DNA from: Tethya wilhelma | Taxonomy: Eukaryota; Porifera; Demospongiae; Tethyida; Tethyidae | Length of the DNA stretch: 64,000 nucleotides | Direction of reading: 5' to 3' | Assembly: GCA_964030475.1 (NCBI GenBank) | Contig: CAXIPT010000001.1 | Span: 9,272,086 to 9,336,085, forward strand | Part shown: positions 10,798 to 22,199 of the stretch, one piece after another | How positions within the stretch are numbered: the stretch's first letter is position 1 | Layout of the letters: every line of letters starts with the position of its first letter | The notes under the pieces: generated by a model | What the model was told of the DNA's origin: nothing | Seen by the model: the letters and a program-made list of their open reading frames with translations, nothing else | The model's database searches: none | Position numbers and translations under genes: made by a program

Positions 10798-12304
10798 TTA
10801 CAAGCTAATCATTATTGTCAGTGAGGTATATAAATCTTTCAGTTTGTCCTTTGTTGCTTTTGGTAAAGAACCAGACTTTGTCAGTTCAATTTTCCCTAAA
10901 ATAATGTCTGACACTGGTATAGTTTCAATCCAAACTACTGTGCTCCGGCCATCCCTGTATGTATAAAGTTTCCACTTCCCCGACCAGTTCCCGTCATACC
11001 ATTTAAGTGTGGCCTTTTCATTCTTTACTTCTAAAATCTGCCCTATCTGTGGCCGCTCATTATACTTCAAACAGCAAGCAGCAACAATTTCTCCTTCTTC
11101 ATACTCCTAATCATTATGTATGTATGCCGCAAAGAGGGAGAGCAACAATATACAGTCAAACTGATGCATGGAGTGATTGCAAATAGTCTTGATAAGTATA
11201 GGCACACATATGACGGTTGTTATTGATGCACTTGCCTTTTGTACAGCAGCTGATCTGGGTCTCTTTGAAGCTGGTTGAGGCTCTTTGTTCTTTCTCTTTC
11301 TTGAGCTCTACATAAGTATCATTATGGATTAAAAAAACATGGAAAGCAATTTATCGATCCATTGTATTGGGTTATCACGTGAATTTGGATGTAAAAGATA
11401 CCAAACTAATAGCACACCTGTGTCTGTGTTGTGGTTGTACTGGCATTAGGTCTTCCTGATTCCGAATTTTCCGCTGCACTTGGCTTTTTCTTCTTAGATT
11501 TTGTGGTGCTTTTGGTAGTGATCTAAAATGCATGATTATAGATACAACAAATAATATTATTAAGTAACATTATACACTCATGTTTTACCTAAGGGAGGAA
11601 TGTATACTTATCCCAGTGATTACTGCATGCATATACGCATAATACTATGTGAATATTGGTACAGGCATAGGTCTTGGTTACATGTATCCAAACCTCTGGT
11701 ATGGGTCGCCTGTCCTTCCCACAGGCATCAGTAATTTGCTGAGGAATGGCTGTCTGAGTGGTGCTTTTTGATTGAGAGATCATCTTGGATTCAAATTCAC
11801 GAACAAGTGATGCCCACTCCTTTTCACTATCACAATCTGGTAACTGGTGCAATTTGTGAAGTGAGTCTTCCAAGTTTCTCCAAAACTCCATCTTCTCAAT
11901 GGGGACCCCAGCATTAGTGTACTTTCCAGCATCTGCGACCAGCTTGGGAAGGTCTATTCTGTTAAAATCTGCTGCCAAAAAGCTAGGGCCACCTTCAGGT
12001 ACACTCTGTATATATAGTGTATGATTATGTGTACGATTATGTATTATACGAACCATGGGATTTTGACAAAATTAACAAACCTGTAATAGCTTCACTCCGG
12101 TCATCCATGGGTCTGACGACCAATTTCTATATTGCATTATGCACTGTTGCTGCTCATTCAGACGAAAGAGGAAGTTGTGGGGGTTGGTGTGATTCTTTGG
12201 AGTGTCAATATGGGGTTTAATCCAGCTCTTCACGTCCAGGAATTTCTTAACAACAGTAACAGATTTGATGTCTTGATTACTGTTCATGATGGCCGGTTCA
12301 AGAT
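10798..12304 (-). CDS. Intact five-exon gene, unknown function
   Basis: Five exons join with every intron in phase 0: 12304-12081, 12005-11694, 11522-11418, 11307-11236 and 11106-10798. From the ATG at 12287 they give 334 codons with no stop. Introns 1-3 are GT-AG; intron 4 starts GC (GCAAGT), a known minor donor. The product has a N-terminal domain with DVKSWI.PHI and a YR.WSSDPW motif, a helical acidic segment (FWRNLEDSLHKL, EKEWASLVREFE), a Lys/Ser/Thr-rich nuclear-localisation-like linker (exons 3-4: KSKKKK, SSRKRKN, SKRPRS), and a C-terminal module (GQILEV...LKWYDGNW...W) resembling a Tudor- or chromo-like barrel. The first exon starts after an acceptor (GCTAG), so an upstream exon is possible. 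I do not recognise a named family; similar pieces seem to recur in sponge mobile genes, but this copy looks alive. Confidence 0.75.
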
Positions 12305-12589
12305 CTAGCAAGTCAAGAGAAAGCGAGGAACAATAGATTTAGCATTTAATTTTTTTAATTTTCACAAACATACTGCAATTAACATTTAATTTTCATTTTC
12401 ACAAACATACAGCAATTGTATTATAATACCATGTTTGAAAGTTTGGTAAAACAATCAGTACAATCACTTACAATTCTTTTAAATTTTGCTGATGCATGAA
12501 CTGTAGCTGTTAAGATGGGCAAAATATTGAATCTTTACACTGATGCTAATTGTAATTGGAATTCCACAATGTACAAAAGAAGATGTTAA

Positions 12590-13235
12590 AAACGCCTTGC
12601 ACGACGAAGAGAGTTGTACAGAGAACGTATAGCTAGAGAAACGCCTGATGAAAAAGAAAGAAGACTTGCAAGGCGTATAGACAAAGAGATTCAGCTCGTA
12701 AACAACAGCGACGCCTGAGGGAAACAGCTCCTGAGAGAGGCGCTCGTCTTGCCCAAGAAAGAGTCAGAATCGAAGAAAGGAGGCAACGGGAGACCACTCC
12801 TGTGCCCAAGATAGAGTCAGAGTCGAAGAAAGGAGGCAAAGGGAGACCACTCCTGAGAGAGACCATAGATACTATGGAGAGACGCTCGTCTTGCCCAAGA
12901 CAGAGTCAGAGTTGAAGAAAGAAGACGAAGGGAGACAACTCCTGAGACAGAAATGCGTCAAGAACAAGATCGTATGCGATATCAAATCTCAAATCAAATT
13001 GATTATTCATCTCCCCTATTTGACCAGCCTGCAGTTCTGAAAAAGATGAGAAACTTTCACTCAACGATGGCAACTACCCAGTTTAACTGCTGCAATACTT
13101 GTTTGGAGCAATTTCCAAACGTGTCCATAGTTGGCCATCAGCAAGAATGTAGAAGGTGCTTCCTGGACAAAAAAGTTCCCAAGCTTTTCTCCCCTGCAAA
13201 TAACATGGACCCAGGCCCAGTACCACCACAATTGC
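12590..13235 (+). pseudogene. Helitron N-terminal region (Arg-rich repeats and zinc finger)
   Basis: From 12595 the plus strand encodes an Arg/Glu-rich repeat with an ET-P-E/D-x-R/E-x-R-L pattern, broken by at least two frameshifts before 12950. It then runs into an open frame (12953-13235) with the Helitron signature: C-x2-C-x-EQF, then C-RRCFLDKKVPK-FS, then NNMDPGPVP. In Helitrons this precedes the DUF6570-like and Helitron_like_N domains and the Rep/helicase. The exon ends CAG|GTAAAT, so a splice donor is likely at 13236. No Rep or helicase motif is present in the window, so this is only the N-terminal part of an element. Confidence 0.75.
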
Positions 13236-13249
13236 AGGTAAATATAATT

Positions 13250-14068
13250 ATTATTCTATGCATTATACTTTGTTATTGATCCTTTTTGGTATAATTATAG
13301 GGGTTGAAGAGATGCTCATATCAGGTGTGATGCCAATCATGTCCATCTATAGGCTATACCTCATGGCCAGTATGGATACAGTGGACATGTTGTCAACCTT
13401 CCACAGGATGTGCTATCATTTGCCACCAGCCTTCCATGGCAAGGTTACCATCAGACATTAATGTACTGGTTGTGAGAAAGGAGAAGGAACAAACACATCA
13501 AGATTTCCGTGTCCGTAGGCATATTGTTGAGCAAGCATTGAACTGGCTGTTTGAAAACAACCAGTACTACCGAGCTAATCAAGTTCGTATGAATGAAGAT
13601 GCTCTTCGTCAGCTGCCAGAAGATGGAACCCTCTTCTCACTAATATCCATTCAACCTGATGACCCCTCATCTACTGCTCAGTCATCTCAAGTACCGGAGG
13701 ACGATCCCCACACAGCACACCTGTCAAGCTCATTTGTTCCAAATGCAGCACACCAGACCACAGAACAAGAAACCATTCAGCAAGCTGTGCAAGATCGACA
13801 ATCTGGTTCTAATTCTGCCACTCTCATGTGGCCCACTATTGGAGGAGCTCCCATCAACGAGTTCAACACTGAGGGATACTTCTCAATGGCATTCCAACAG
13901 GAAGAGCAGATTTCCTTGCCCAACGATGTAATTATGTTCCCATTGGCAACCTCATCCGGTTCCACCGTCGCGCAGCGCAGAGACTTCGCTCAGGCTCGCC
14001 CCATAGATGCTTGCATCTGTCTAGTATTTATTGTGGTCACATGACTGGAATGCAAGTTCGTCTGTTTT
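13250..14068 (+). pseudogene. Helitron DUF6570-like / N-terminal domain, tandem copy 1
   Basis: A 819-bp unit directly repeated at 14069-14887. In the first part the sense runs EEMLISGVMPIMSIYRL, then shifts to the frame PHGQYGYSGHVVNLPQDV, then to LPSDINVLVVRKE, so two shifts interrupt the domain. From 13436 an open frame of 202 codons continues with FRVRR-IVEQALNWLFENN, LPEDGTLF, a Ser/Thr/Gln-rich linker and APINEFNTEGYFSMAF, the start of the Helitron_like_N domain. The frame then leaves the family pattern at about 13920. An acceptor-like TATAATTATAG lies at 13291-13301. Confidence 0.75.
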
Positions 14069-14887
14069 ATTATTCTATGCATTATACTTTGTTATTGATC
14101 CTTTTTGGTATAATTATAGGGGTTGAAGAGATGCTCATATCAGGTGTGATGCCAATCATGTCCATCTATAGGCTATACCTCATGGCCAGTATGGATACAG
14201 TGGACATGTTGTCAACCTTCCACAGGATGTGCTATCATTTGCCACCAGCCTTCCATGGCAAGGTTACCATCAGACATTAATGTACTGGTTGTGAGAAAGG
14301 AGAAGGAACAAACACATCAAGATTTCCGTGTCCGTAGGCATATTGTTGAGCAAGCATTGAACTGGCTGTTTGAAAACAACCAGTACTACCGAGCTAATCA
14401 AGTTCGTATGAATGAAGATGCTCTTCGTCAGCTGCCAGAAGATGGAACCCTCTTCTCACTAATATCCATTCAACCTGATGACCCCTCATCTACTGCTCAG
14501 TCATCTCAAGTACCGGAGGACGATCCCCACACAGCACACCTGTCAAGCTCATTTGTTCCAAATGCAGCACACCAGACCACAGAACAAGAAACCATTCAGC
14601 AAGCTGTGCAAGATCGACAATCTGGTTCTAATTCTGCCACTCTCATGTGGCCCACTATTGGAGGAGCTCCCATCAACGAGTTCAACACTGAGGGATACTT
14701 CTCAATGGCATTCCAACAGGAAGAGCAGATTTCCTTGCCCAACGATGTAATTATGTTCCCATTGGCAACCTCATCCGGTTCCACCGTCGCGCAGCGCAGA
14801 GACTTCGCTCAGGCTCGCCCCATAGATGCTTGCATCTGTCTAGTATTTATTGTGGTCACATGACTGGAATGCAAGTTCGTCTGTTTG
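14069..14887 (+). repeat. Helitron domain, tandem copy 2 (819-bp direct duplication)
   Basis: Exact-looking copy of 13250-14068: the four open frames in the first copy recur at +819 with identical translations, shared frameshifts included. The unit starts inside the presumed intron before the domain and ends after GACTGGAATGCAAGTTCGTCTG. The shared breaks mean the gene was already dead when it duplicated. The duplication must be recent, or be an assembly stutter. Confidence 0.85.
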
Positions 14888-16070
14888 ATCGTGATGTTTA
14901 AAAATGAGTGAAGGGTTACTTGACTGTTTAGCTATACTCCCTTCCTTTATTAATCGTCTTGAAAGTAATCAGTCGTCCTCTAACCTGGATCTGATTGAAA
15001 ACTTAGTCTTAAGATGTGATGAATTCGTTGGAACTCCTGCGAGTCTTAACAGGTACCAGTGAAACTGCACTCATGTCCAGAGACGCCAAGACATGTCTGT
15101 AATATCCTAAGTTACCAACCGTTTTGGCAGTAGTAGACCAATCCCCAAGTATCCCAGGATTCCCTGTAGCCTATGGTAATGTGGCTATAGTCCAGGGATT
15201 GCCTGATAAGGTCAAAGGGCAGAGTTTGGGTGGCAAAGTATTCCCATGCACCACATATTGACTAATTTAAGGCTGTCCAATTGTCCTACACAGTCCTGGG
15301 ATGTGTCTTAGGACGTACACTACACATAGCCTGTATGTCCAAGGTATATATATATATATATATCTCAAGTATTCCAGATATAGTCCTGGAATATATATCT
15401 TCAGACTTGTAACTGTTACACTTGTAAATTTACGGAATTATCCAAGAATTAAGAATTGATATGCACACATGGTGGTATAATGGAATCACAATCATTACAA
15501 TGTACAGTACATGTAAACTTTTATAATGGATTGTAATAAGTTTTGTGATCGTGATGGAGATAAATACAGAATCAGTGGAATGAAAATTGTTTTCAAATTA
15601 ATTTGAATAAGCGATACTGGGGATTAAATGAATGACAACATACAAAATCAATTCCGCCGGCTTGAACAGGGTCCATGTATGCATGCACTCTACAGAAAAG
15701 GATAAAGAATGTAGCGTGTGTAATAAGAGGAGGTACAAAAGCATTATTAAATCATCTACTTCACTTATGGGCAAGGAAATAACTTTCAGTATATCTACTT
15801 ATTGAATCAGGAGTGGTTACTTTTGAGCAGAACATAAGATACCATACTATGTTTACCAACATTCCCTCAGCATGCATAGTACATGAGGGATAAGTCCCCG
15901 ATCTAAATGAATATAATGAAATTGTTTATTGAGTTGAAGGAACTATTATATCTAACTGTCATAGATATTATAAACGTAGCTAACTTCATGCATGCATGTC
16001 CCTAAAATAATACAGTCCCTCATAGTATCAAAAAGCACCAGATGATTATTATTAATACCATTATAATATA
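14888..16070. other. No gene seen; (TA)n run at 15343-15363
   Basis: About 1.2 kb of AT-rich sequence without a convincing coding frame. It includes a short TA microsatellite near 15343-15363. A few imperfect direct words (TCCAGG...CTGGAATATAT) occur around 15180-15400 but no element ends could be fixed. Confidence 0.4.
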
Positions 16071-16100
16071 ATGGGTGTCAACTTAGCAATACTATTGTAC

Positions 16101-16640
16101 CTGAGCACCAAGTTTCAATGGATGAAGGGCTCTTATGTACACATCCCCTTGGGCAGAGTTGAGTTTTACTTTATCACCATTCCACTTGAATTCCGGCCCT
16201 ACATTAGGTACTTTAAGTTTGCCATAGTACACCTTAAAAAATTCGAATCTATAAAAATAAATACACAATTATGGATATCAATGAAACAGCTATATACTAC
16301 AATATATACACAAGAACCTAGGACAGGGTTTAGTCATGTCAAGTAAGTTCACAAACGTCTCCTCAATTCTCTGTTGAACTCTCTCTGCACTCCATGCAGT
16401 GTTGAATTCAAGGAAGTTTGCAATGCATTTCTGGTCATGCCAGAGGCTGCGTATTTCTCCTCTTGGTACAGTAAGTCTGTCAGTGGTATTGAGAAGTACC
16501 ACATCTCTTGTGAAAGCTCTATTTCCCAGAGAAGTACAGCTGGCTGTAGTACCTCGAGCTCGTCTAGACTGACCAATCACAGTGGCAGAACCTCGGATAG
16601 TAGGTGGTTGATAGGTTCGTCTCGGATTATAAGGAGCTGC
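16101..16640 (-). CDS. Two-exon conserved gene fragment, unknown function
   Basis: Exon A runs from about 16640 to 16357 and encodes RAFTRDVVLLN...TVPRGEIRSLWHD, then EFNTAWSAERVQQRIEE. It ends GAGAC|GTTTGT. Exon B, 16248-16101, joins in frame (split Thr codon) to give ETFEFFKVYYGKL followed by FKWNGDKVKLNSAQGDVYIR and ends CAG|GTACAA. The frame is open across both exons and the join restores a coherent sequence, so the splice model is well supported. The start of exon A is uncertain because an in-frame TGA lies just upstream; at least one further exon is needed on each side. I recall this domain pair as recurrent in sponge genomes but cannot name it. Confidence 0.6.
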
Positions 16641-16699
16641 TGCTCAACAGCAACATTCATCTTGCATCTAATCTTGCAGTCAATTCTATATGACACACA

Positions 16700-17540
16700 C
16701 TAACAAATAGGCATCATTAGCAGGTGTGGCCTCGAAAGCTTAGTGCTCAGAGAGGCTGAAAAGTTTCAAATCTCAGGAACTATAGGTGTTTGTAAAATGC
16801 TACGTCTACCTTAGTATGCCACTTTTGAAGACTAGAGCTGCCGTTCTTGGGATATAGTTGGAACAAACACACACACACACAGACAAAACGACTACCGTAA
16901 TCCTTGCTGTGCATGCACACTAACGGTTAATAGAAAATAAAAGTGGCTTTGAGTCAAGTAAAATTGTCATTTTCTCCAGTGTTGTTTCAGTTTTAATCAC
17001 AAAGAGTGACACACAGCCTGTTCCACCCAATCTTCTACTCAGCAGAACGGAAACACAGTAAAATCATGATAAAATTCAGTACTTCATGTACCGTTCTGGT
17101 GTAAAATGGCCTGTTATATCAAGTCTGTAGATAGCGAAGACTCTTTAGAATAGCCAAAGGGTCGATATGGGCTGATTTCTGTGAACAACTGATAGCAAAA
17201 GAAGCTTGTTGAATCGTTCAGAGCGCTATGCTAGCTAGATCAAAGAGTTCTCTGACCCCTAATTGGAAACTACGGACTGGAAGGAACACGCACGTGACTA
17301 TTCGCGACCATGCTCTCCTCCTCCTTCTCCTCTCCCCTCCCCCTTTCTTTCCTCTGCCCCCTTAATAGTATAGGAGGAGGAGGAGAGCCTGGGAACGAGG
17401 CTAAGAAAGTAACACTTTTATTTCTCTAACTGAGGTCTCCTCCCAACTATAGGTACCTCATTCTTACATAAACTAGTAGGCCAAACTAACTCTAATACTA
17501 AAACACACTAAGGTACACGGGACAATTATGAGGCACTTAA
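16700..17540. other. No gene; end fragment of a long-TIR MITE near 17300-17403
   Basis: No coding frame is supported. The stretch around 17300-17403 contains a CTCCTCCTCC...GGAGGAGGAG fold-back and the end GAGAGCCTGGGAACGAGGCT, which matches the terminal repeat of the MITE at 37716-38347, so this is probably a decayed relative. Confidence 0.5.
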
Positions 17541-18160
17541 GGTTACGGGCTACCGTTTGCTCATGAATATTTTAATGAGCACGCGTAGTTATTTTAGTGC
17601 GGAGCAAACCGCAACTTGTGCAAAACTGTTGGCATGATTTTTTGGCGTCAGTTTTTTTCCAAAGTATTCCGCGTGTGACCGTATAAAGTGGCTCTTTTTA
17701 ACCGGATTGTATGTGGGCAGGGCCAGATCTAAAAAGAAATTTGACAGCACGTTCAACGACAGAGAAACGGCAGCTTTTGTCTTCGCTTCTGCTGCAGAAT
17801 CACGACAAGAAGTAAGTTTGAGCTACCATTTTTTTCATACTATAAGAAAGAGAAGCCAACCGAATAGATCTGGCCCAGCAGAGAGTTGGAAATAAGCGTC
17901 TAACGCTCCCATAGTCGATCTGGAACGTTGCCTCTTGACTCAAACTGATGCCAAAATTTTTTGGCTACTCTTTCTGTTGGTATCTCTGAGTGTAGTAAGC
18001 CTGCTAAGGTTGTCTTTTCGCTGTTTAGGCCTGAAAGTTAAAAAGAATAACTGTCTAAGCTGTTGTTTAAAATTTGGCAGGAAATTGCTGCAGTAATTTG
18101 CCAAAACGAAACTTTTTATTTTGCTCATTAAATATTCATAACAGAATGTACCCCGTAACC
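17541..18160. mobile_element. TTAA-target MITE (piggyBac-type), complete copy
   Basis: A 620-bp element flanked by TTAA on both sides (17537-17540 and 18161-18164). Ends are inverted and imperfect: GGTTACGGG.TAC at the left and its complement at the right, followed inward on both sides by ATGAATATTT...AATGAGC. It codes for nothing recognisable. TTAA duplication plus 5'-GG ends fit a non-autonomous piggyBac-like (or other TTAA-specific) transposon. A second, truncated copy lies at 54330-55425. Confidence 0.85.
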
Positions 18161-18640
18161 TTAACTTCTGACATGCCTACCCTTCAAAGGGATTAATATT
18201 AAAACTTCAAGTTTTTTCTCATGACAGCTAAAGTGTCACTAAGTCTATGCACAGAATGATCATTGCCTGCTTGAAGACCTAGCATAGCATGTAAACTACT
18301 TTCATGCATTTTGAGACAGATTCTATTTTGAGACATAGCACAATAGACAAACAAGTCCTACAAATTAATAATTAACTCAACAACAAAAAAAAATGTGAAA
18401 ATGCAGAACTGTATGAACAACTAGCTAGTTATGTAGTATAAAAATAACCGGTTACTTCAAGTACTACAACTAGAACAAAGAAAAATGGCTGGTATTGAAT
18501 CACTAGTTATATCTGCACACTCAAAATCAATTCAGATACTACACCTCTCCCACTGAATCCAGTCCACCTCAACTACCCCGTAGATTAACCACAAAACGGG
18601 CACACACACTCTTCTGTTATCAGTGAAAGTCGAAATTGAT
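18161..18640. other. No gene seen
   Basis: AT-rich spacer between the MITE and the Lys/Glu-rich transposase tail. Confidence 0.4.
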
Positions 18641-18649
18641 CATTGACTA

Positions 18650-20260
18650 ATTCTTCCTGCTCATTGCCAGAGCTGGTCACGGACGGGATTCTTTTGTCTT
18701 TTCCGCTTCTTTTGGCTAGTCTTTCTGTCTTTCTTTCACTTTAGTAGCTCTTTCTTCTTTTTCTCCTCCAATTCCATCTTTCTCTGCTTCTGGCTTTCCT
18801 CTCTCTCAACTTTTTACTTCATTTTTACTTCTTCTGTAGCTTTCCTCTCAGCTTCTTTCTCTTTTATCTGTTTCAATACATCTTCATCTGTAATGCACAC
18901 TGCCTTGTGAGTAAGGGCTGGCTTTCGAATTCTTTTCTGCGACTTTTCAGGAGGTTTTGGTAGCATTAGGATATCCTATACAGATGACAAAGTTTTGCTG
19001 GATAGTGTACAGTTGGTAGATAAACAGATGCTGGGTGGTTATTCTTGAGCCAAGCAGTGTAGGCAAGATCATCAGTTGCGACCTGTACATTATTCCTTTT
19101 TTTTTCCTCCCTAATATTCATCCCTCCAATTGTTTACATAGAAGATTATTATTCTTTTAAAATGCACCCTGGGCCAGTATTCTCATTCAATTCTCATTTA
19201 CACCACACAATAATGAACTAAAAGTACATAAGAAAACTACGAACAGCGGCTTTTCCAGAAGACTAATGGTATCAGTCCATTTCTCGAAAGTGCCAGATTC
19301 TCTATTAGTACTTTCACATCCGCTAGATTTACCATTACTAGCCTGACTATTAGCAGCCGCCATAGCTACCGAGCACAAAATTTGTTTACATGTGGAAGCG
19401 TTTGCCTGTCATGTGAGCATTCATATGACATAATCCGCAGATTTTCATGAATCTAGTATTCTTTCTCTTACAACGCATCCTATTATTCTTAAAGAAATCC
19501 TGACTAATGTGTGGGTCCTTAATCATCAAGGTTGTAACCCTCTTTATACCTTGTTTTGTACTTTGCTTCCTTGATCCTCAGGAGTGAAAAGTGACTCTGA
19601 TAACTCACCATCAATAGGAGCAGGCCGGACTTGGTTGATATTGTTGTTGACTTAAGACTTTTACCAATGCTGTTTGCTTATCACTGATCTGTCCCAGATT
19701 GAATGGGTATATACCACATTTCTTGAATCCTCCAAGTACATTCAGAGGAATAAATGCTTTGGGCCATGCCTCACCAACTAAAGCAGCAAGCACATCATTA
19801 GTGACAACAGTTCGTGGCGTTTTTGCATCATGTATTTGTGGCAAGCATTTAAAAAAAAAAAAGATTTAAAGGATTTGAATAGCTACAGTTGTTGATTTAC
19901 CTAACCACCTTCTGATGTCTTATACAATGTACCACCTACAGAACCTGCTTTCATTTGTCAGGAACACACGTACCTTTTTTGAGGATAGATCATTGTTGGT
20001 GGTAAGGTAAAGCCTGACGCACACAAACATCAAATGATGGTCTTGCCTTTCTCAGCTAAAGTTACGCAGTGTACGATTGTGTTGACCAACTTCTGCGATC
20101 ACCTTTCAGGCTTGTGTACAATTCTAATACCCTTTTCATCTACATTAAGATTTTGCATGGGTTGTTTAGTCAACAATACACTCTGCCAAATATTGCATCC
20201 TTTGCTAGTACTGTAGTCAAATTCCTAAGACTTGCTTCATCTGTACCTGGGTTGTCCCGC
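18650..20260 (-). pseudogene. pogo/Jerky-like transposase relic 2 (C-terminal half)
   Basis: Reading leftward from about 20240: a DDE core start with LNVDEKGIRIVHKP, then LPPTMIYPQKR near 20000 (with an in-frame stop between), then at 19844-19611 the domain end AWPKAFIPLNVLGGFKKCGIYPFN, the usual close of pogo-type transposases. At 18975-18650 comes a Lys/Glu-rich tail beginning KPALTHKAVCITDEDVL. Several stops and frame changes occur, and the catalytic core is incomplete. It lies directly left of a second relic of the same superfamily, in the same orientation. Confidence 0.7.
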
Positions 20261-20339
20261 ATAATGTGCTCTACTGGTTGCAGTTTGGGAGTGGATAGAG
20301 GTTCGTTTCTGATAGTCTCTCGAAACCTGTGGTACTCAA

Positions 20340-21265
20340 TTCATGTGTGTGGAAGAGGTCAATACAAAGCTTGGACGTTCACTACTGGCAGAATCATATG
20401 AGAACTGAGGTACACTAACTGGAACTCGCTGCAACCATTGGTGTACGTGTGTATCCCTGTTGATGTGCAAATTGCTCGCTATCAGAGGCCTACTTGCGTA
20501 GGTCCACGTCTTGCCAAACAACTCTGAGAAAAGAGTATCACAACTTTTCCAGGATATTTGGCAATAAACTCTTGGCATGTTGTACTCCATTGTGATTTCA
20601 GAGGTCCGAAACACCCTTTGTGTAGGAGCCGTGTGAGATGAGTAGTATTCGGAGGTAAAATGAACAAAATCACTTGTTGTTGAGCAGCAAATTTGATTGT
20701 AGATGGGCAGTAGTGGCTCTGGTGACCATCCATTAGGAGGAGCAATGGACATGCTGGAGAGCATATCTTAGAAAATGAGAAGTAAACCATAATTTGAATA
20801 GCTCTTGGTCTATCCAGCCTTTAGTGGATAAACCGTACAAGGTCCCAGGTATTTCACCAACAGTCATATCAAGTGAAAGAGTTTTTCGATCATAAATATA
20901 TAACCATAGGAGGAATCGAATAACCTCCGGCACTTAATCAGCCAACAACAGTCACTTGAGATTTGTCACCAGAGGAAATACATGATGCAGATTTTGTACC
21001 TTTTTTAATGACTACTTTAGGAGGCTGAGGGTCAAGTTGAAGCCCAGTTACATCAACATTGAATATTTGGCATGGCTTGTCATTCAATTCATTTATTTTC
21101 TCGAGCATGTCAAAATAGTTGTTGATCACCTAAGCAGAAGTAGCTTTTGCTCTAGAAAGAGACAAACTAGATGTAGCACCAATGAAAGTTCCTTATGTCT
21201 ATGGCAGAAGGATTCCCACCAGCCATGTGTTACTACTTTAGTAATCCCTCGGGAATGAAGAACAC
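20340..21265 (-). pseudogene. pogo/Jerky-like transposase relic 1 (HTH end and DDE core)
   Basis: From about 21260 leftward: the end of a CENP-B-type HTH (GWWESFCHRHKELSL), then IFNVDVTGLQLDP with the first catalytic Asp (the usual Glu after it is Val), SGDKSQVTVVG, DRKTLSLDMTVGEIPGTLYG, GWIDQELFKLWF, and LLLMDGHQSH with the second Asp at about 20740. LPPNTTHLTRLLHKGCFGPLK carries Arg-Leu-Leu where Gln-Pro-Leu-Asp is normal, so the third acidic residue is missing. The pieces lie in at least three frames. It is a non-functional transposase. Confidence 0.8.
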
Positions 21266-21358
21266 GTTATACAGTTGCTTTTACTTTTTTCCTCCCACGA
21301 GGATATCAAATAGCTGCACATCTCAGCAGGAAATTGATTAAATCATACTGCTGCAATA

Positions 21359-22192
21359 ATGGAAGTTCAAGCTCTACGAGAAGAGATTGATAGCATTAAA
21401 ACAACTCTCGCTGCTATGCCTTGCAGTTATGCCAAAGCAGCTGCCAAGAAGCAGCTAACACTGGTGAACTGAGGATGTGAGTTAAGTCAAAATCTAGTAA
21501 ACTAAACCAAACAATAAGAATTCAGAAACCAAGAGAAAGAGTGCCAGGTTCCAGAAAGATTTGGGGCACTCTAACATCTAGGATCAGTGAAGCACACGTA
21601 CAAGTAGGGAGCCCACAACTGAATAGCTCGTTGGTGGTTTGTTCTGAGAGGTGATGAGGAATTTCTCTCTGAAATAGAGAGTGAGTGGGAGAAAGTTTCT
21701 CTTTAAACAAATTGGGTGATCGAACCACTACTACGCTTCTCCTCTAATGACAATGAAACCACTGAGCAAACTAAATCCGCTGGTTTATCACCATTGTCCT
21801 CTGAGTCAGAACCAGCAGTAGAAGAGACTGTTACCATCAATGAGTCTGTCAGGGATACTTTTTAGAGAAGAAGTATAGGTCCATCCCTGGACAACATGTT
21901 GGGTGCAAGCTCATACTCAACTGATTCTTCGACTTCAGCTAAGATAAGTATCTCAAACAATAATTTCACTATTAATGCAGATTCACAATGTTATGTTCCA
22001 AAGGTGCAAGATTTAACTATTCTGTACTCTAATGCTAGAAGTTTACTACCTAAGCTTGATGAGCTAAGGGTCTCTACTGATTTGTACAATCCCCATATCG
22101 TGTGTGTTGTAGAGTCTTGGTTGTGTACTGAGATATTCGACAGTGAACTGTCCTTCAAATCTTTACAAAAGATAGGAATCATCAATGTTTGA
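21359..22192 (+). pseudogene. LINE fragment: ORF1 start and endonuclease start (CR1/L2-like)
   Basis: An ATG frame at 21359 gives a short helical peptide with a YAKAAAKKQ pattern and ends at a stop. After a poorly conserved acidic stretch, an open frame from 21896 carries LTILYSNARSLLPKLDELR and PHIVCVVESWLC, the start of an APE-type endonuclease domain as found in CR1/L2/Rex-type LINEs, with the catalytic Asn and Glu of the N-terminal motifs visible. Similarity stops near 22190, well before the GDFN motif, so this is a 3'-deleted fragment. Confidence 0.7.
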
Positions 22193-22199
22193 CCAATTC

